DNA of 64,000 nucleotides from Cichorium intybus (Eukaryota; Streptophyta; Magnoliopsida; Asterales; Asteraceae): NCBI GenBank assembly GCA_023525715.1, contig CM042016.1:61479882-61543881 (forward strand). Reading direction: 5' to 3'. Made by a program: the position numbers and the translations under genes. Position 1 is the stretch's first letter, and each line of letters begins with the position of its first letter. The notes under the pieces were generated by a model. That model saw only the letters and a list, made by a program, of their open reading frames with translations. It ran no database searches and was not told the DNA's origin. Of the stretch, positions 63,600-64,000 are shown in pieces.

Positions 63600-64000
63600 C
63601 TTGACTATAGGGAATTAGGTTAACTGCCTTGACCTAGTCTATAGCCTCTAGGGTCCTCTCGTATGCTAGTTTATAAAATGCACACACCACTGCATGCAAT
63701 TCGCACTTAGAAAATCCTAGGAATACCTTTGTGTGCTAATTGCTCCCTTATGTGCTTACGTATTATTCCCGACACTTATATGTGTGCATACACTTGTGAA
63801 TTTTCTCCTCTTTCTCTTAAAATCACACGCATACTCAAATGGTTTCAAAATAAAAATTTATATACATATATATTCCTTAGAGCTCATAGGAAATTAAAAG
63901 TCATCCACTCTAGTTGGGTAGGATCAAAGTAATGGACGCGTAGTAACTGGAAGGGGGAGGTGCCGGTAGCCCGAAAGTCCTGACTAGGTAAGCATTCGTA
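63600..64000 (+). other. Start of G2 interior
   Basis: Untranslated leader of G2. No gag start is supported before the window ends. Confidence 0.6.

Larger units (their letters stand above)
60871..64000 (+). mobile_element. G2: Ty3/gypsy-type element inserted in G1, runs off the window
   Basis: 5' LTR of 2713 bp followed directly by a tRNA-iMet primer site. Only about 400 bases of interior are visible, with no gene. LTR ends TGTGACATCC...GGGGTGTGACA are typical of plant gypsy elements. The family is different from G1, LTR A and LTR B. Confidence 0.85.

Overview
The window is nuclear DNA of a flowering plant, most likely a eudicot. Nearly all of it is LTR retrotransposons nested inside one another. 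I see no rRNA or tRNA gene, no CRISPR array and no ordinary host gene. The evidence for a plant genome is Athila-lineage Ty3/gypsy elements with a third, env-like ORF, SIRE-like Ty1/copia elements with an extra downstream ORF, chromovirus remnants, initiator-Met and Asp tRNA primer sites, and plant-type Agenet domains. The style resembles Asteraceae (daisy family) genomes, but that is a guess from familiarity and not something the sequence proves.

Layout. 1-9998: Athila-1 (+), running in from outside the window, with decayed gag, pol and env-like genes and a 3' LTR. 9999-42014: Copia-2 (-), a SIRE-like element split by Copia-1. 11979-39878: Copia-1 (-), with two LTRs, tRNA-iMet PBS, gag, protease, integrase, RT/RNase H and an extra ORF. 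Between its pol and extra ORF it carries two tandem Agenet-domain mini-genes on the opposite strand. Its integrase is split at 22367-34257 by solo LTR A (+), which in turn holds Athila-2 (24434-30992, +) and solo LTR B (31166-33366). 42015 to about 47990: Athila-3 (-), 5'-truncated, its env-like gene split by solo LTR A' (44300-47280, the inverted sister of A). About 48000-49073: a copia integrase/RT fragment (+), cut by Copia-3 (-, from 49074). Copia-3 is cut at 54000 by chromovirus G1 (+), whose 3' LTR is cut at 60871 by gypsy element G2, which runs off the window.

Nesting on the left is four deep (Copia-2, Copia-1, LTR A, Athila-2 or LTR B). It is supported by target-site duplications: AGTAC/AGTCG for Athila-2, TCGAA for LTR B, CGCTT/TGCTT for LTR A, GATAC for LTR A' and CTCT(A) for Copia-1. 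LTR A' preserves the empty sites of Athila-2 and LTR B.

Most coding regions are broken, largely by stops that C-to-T or G-to-A changes would explain. Open frames of note are the copia-1 RT/RNase H (19763-20983), the Agenet ORF at 18990-19406, and both ORFs of Athila-2: an acidic 335-residue ORF where gag-pol should be, and a 397-residue env-like ORF. The strongest candidates for something undescribed are the antisense Agenet pair inside a copia element, Athila-2 as a two-ORF non-autonomous element, and conserved RNA hairpins plus repeated short motifs in the Athila non-coding regions.
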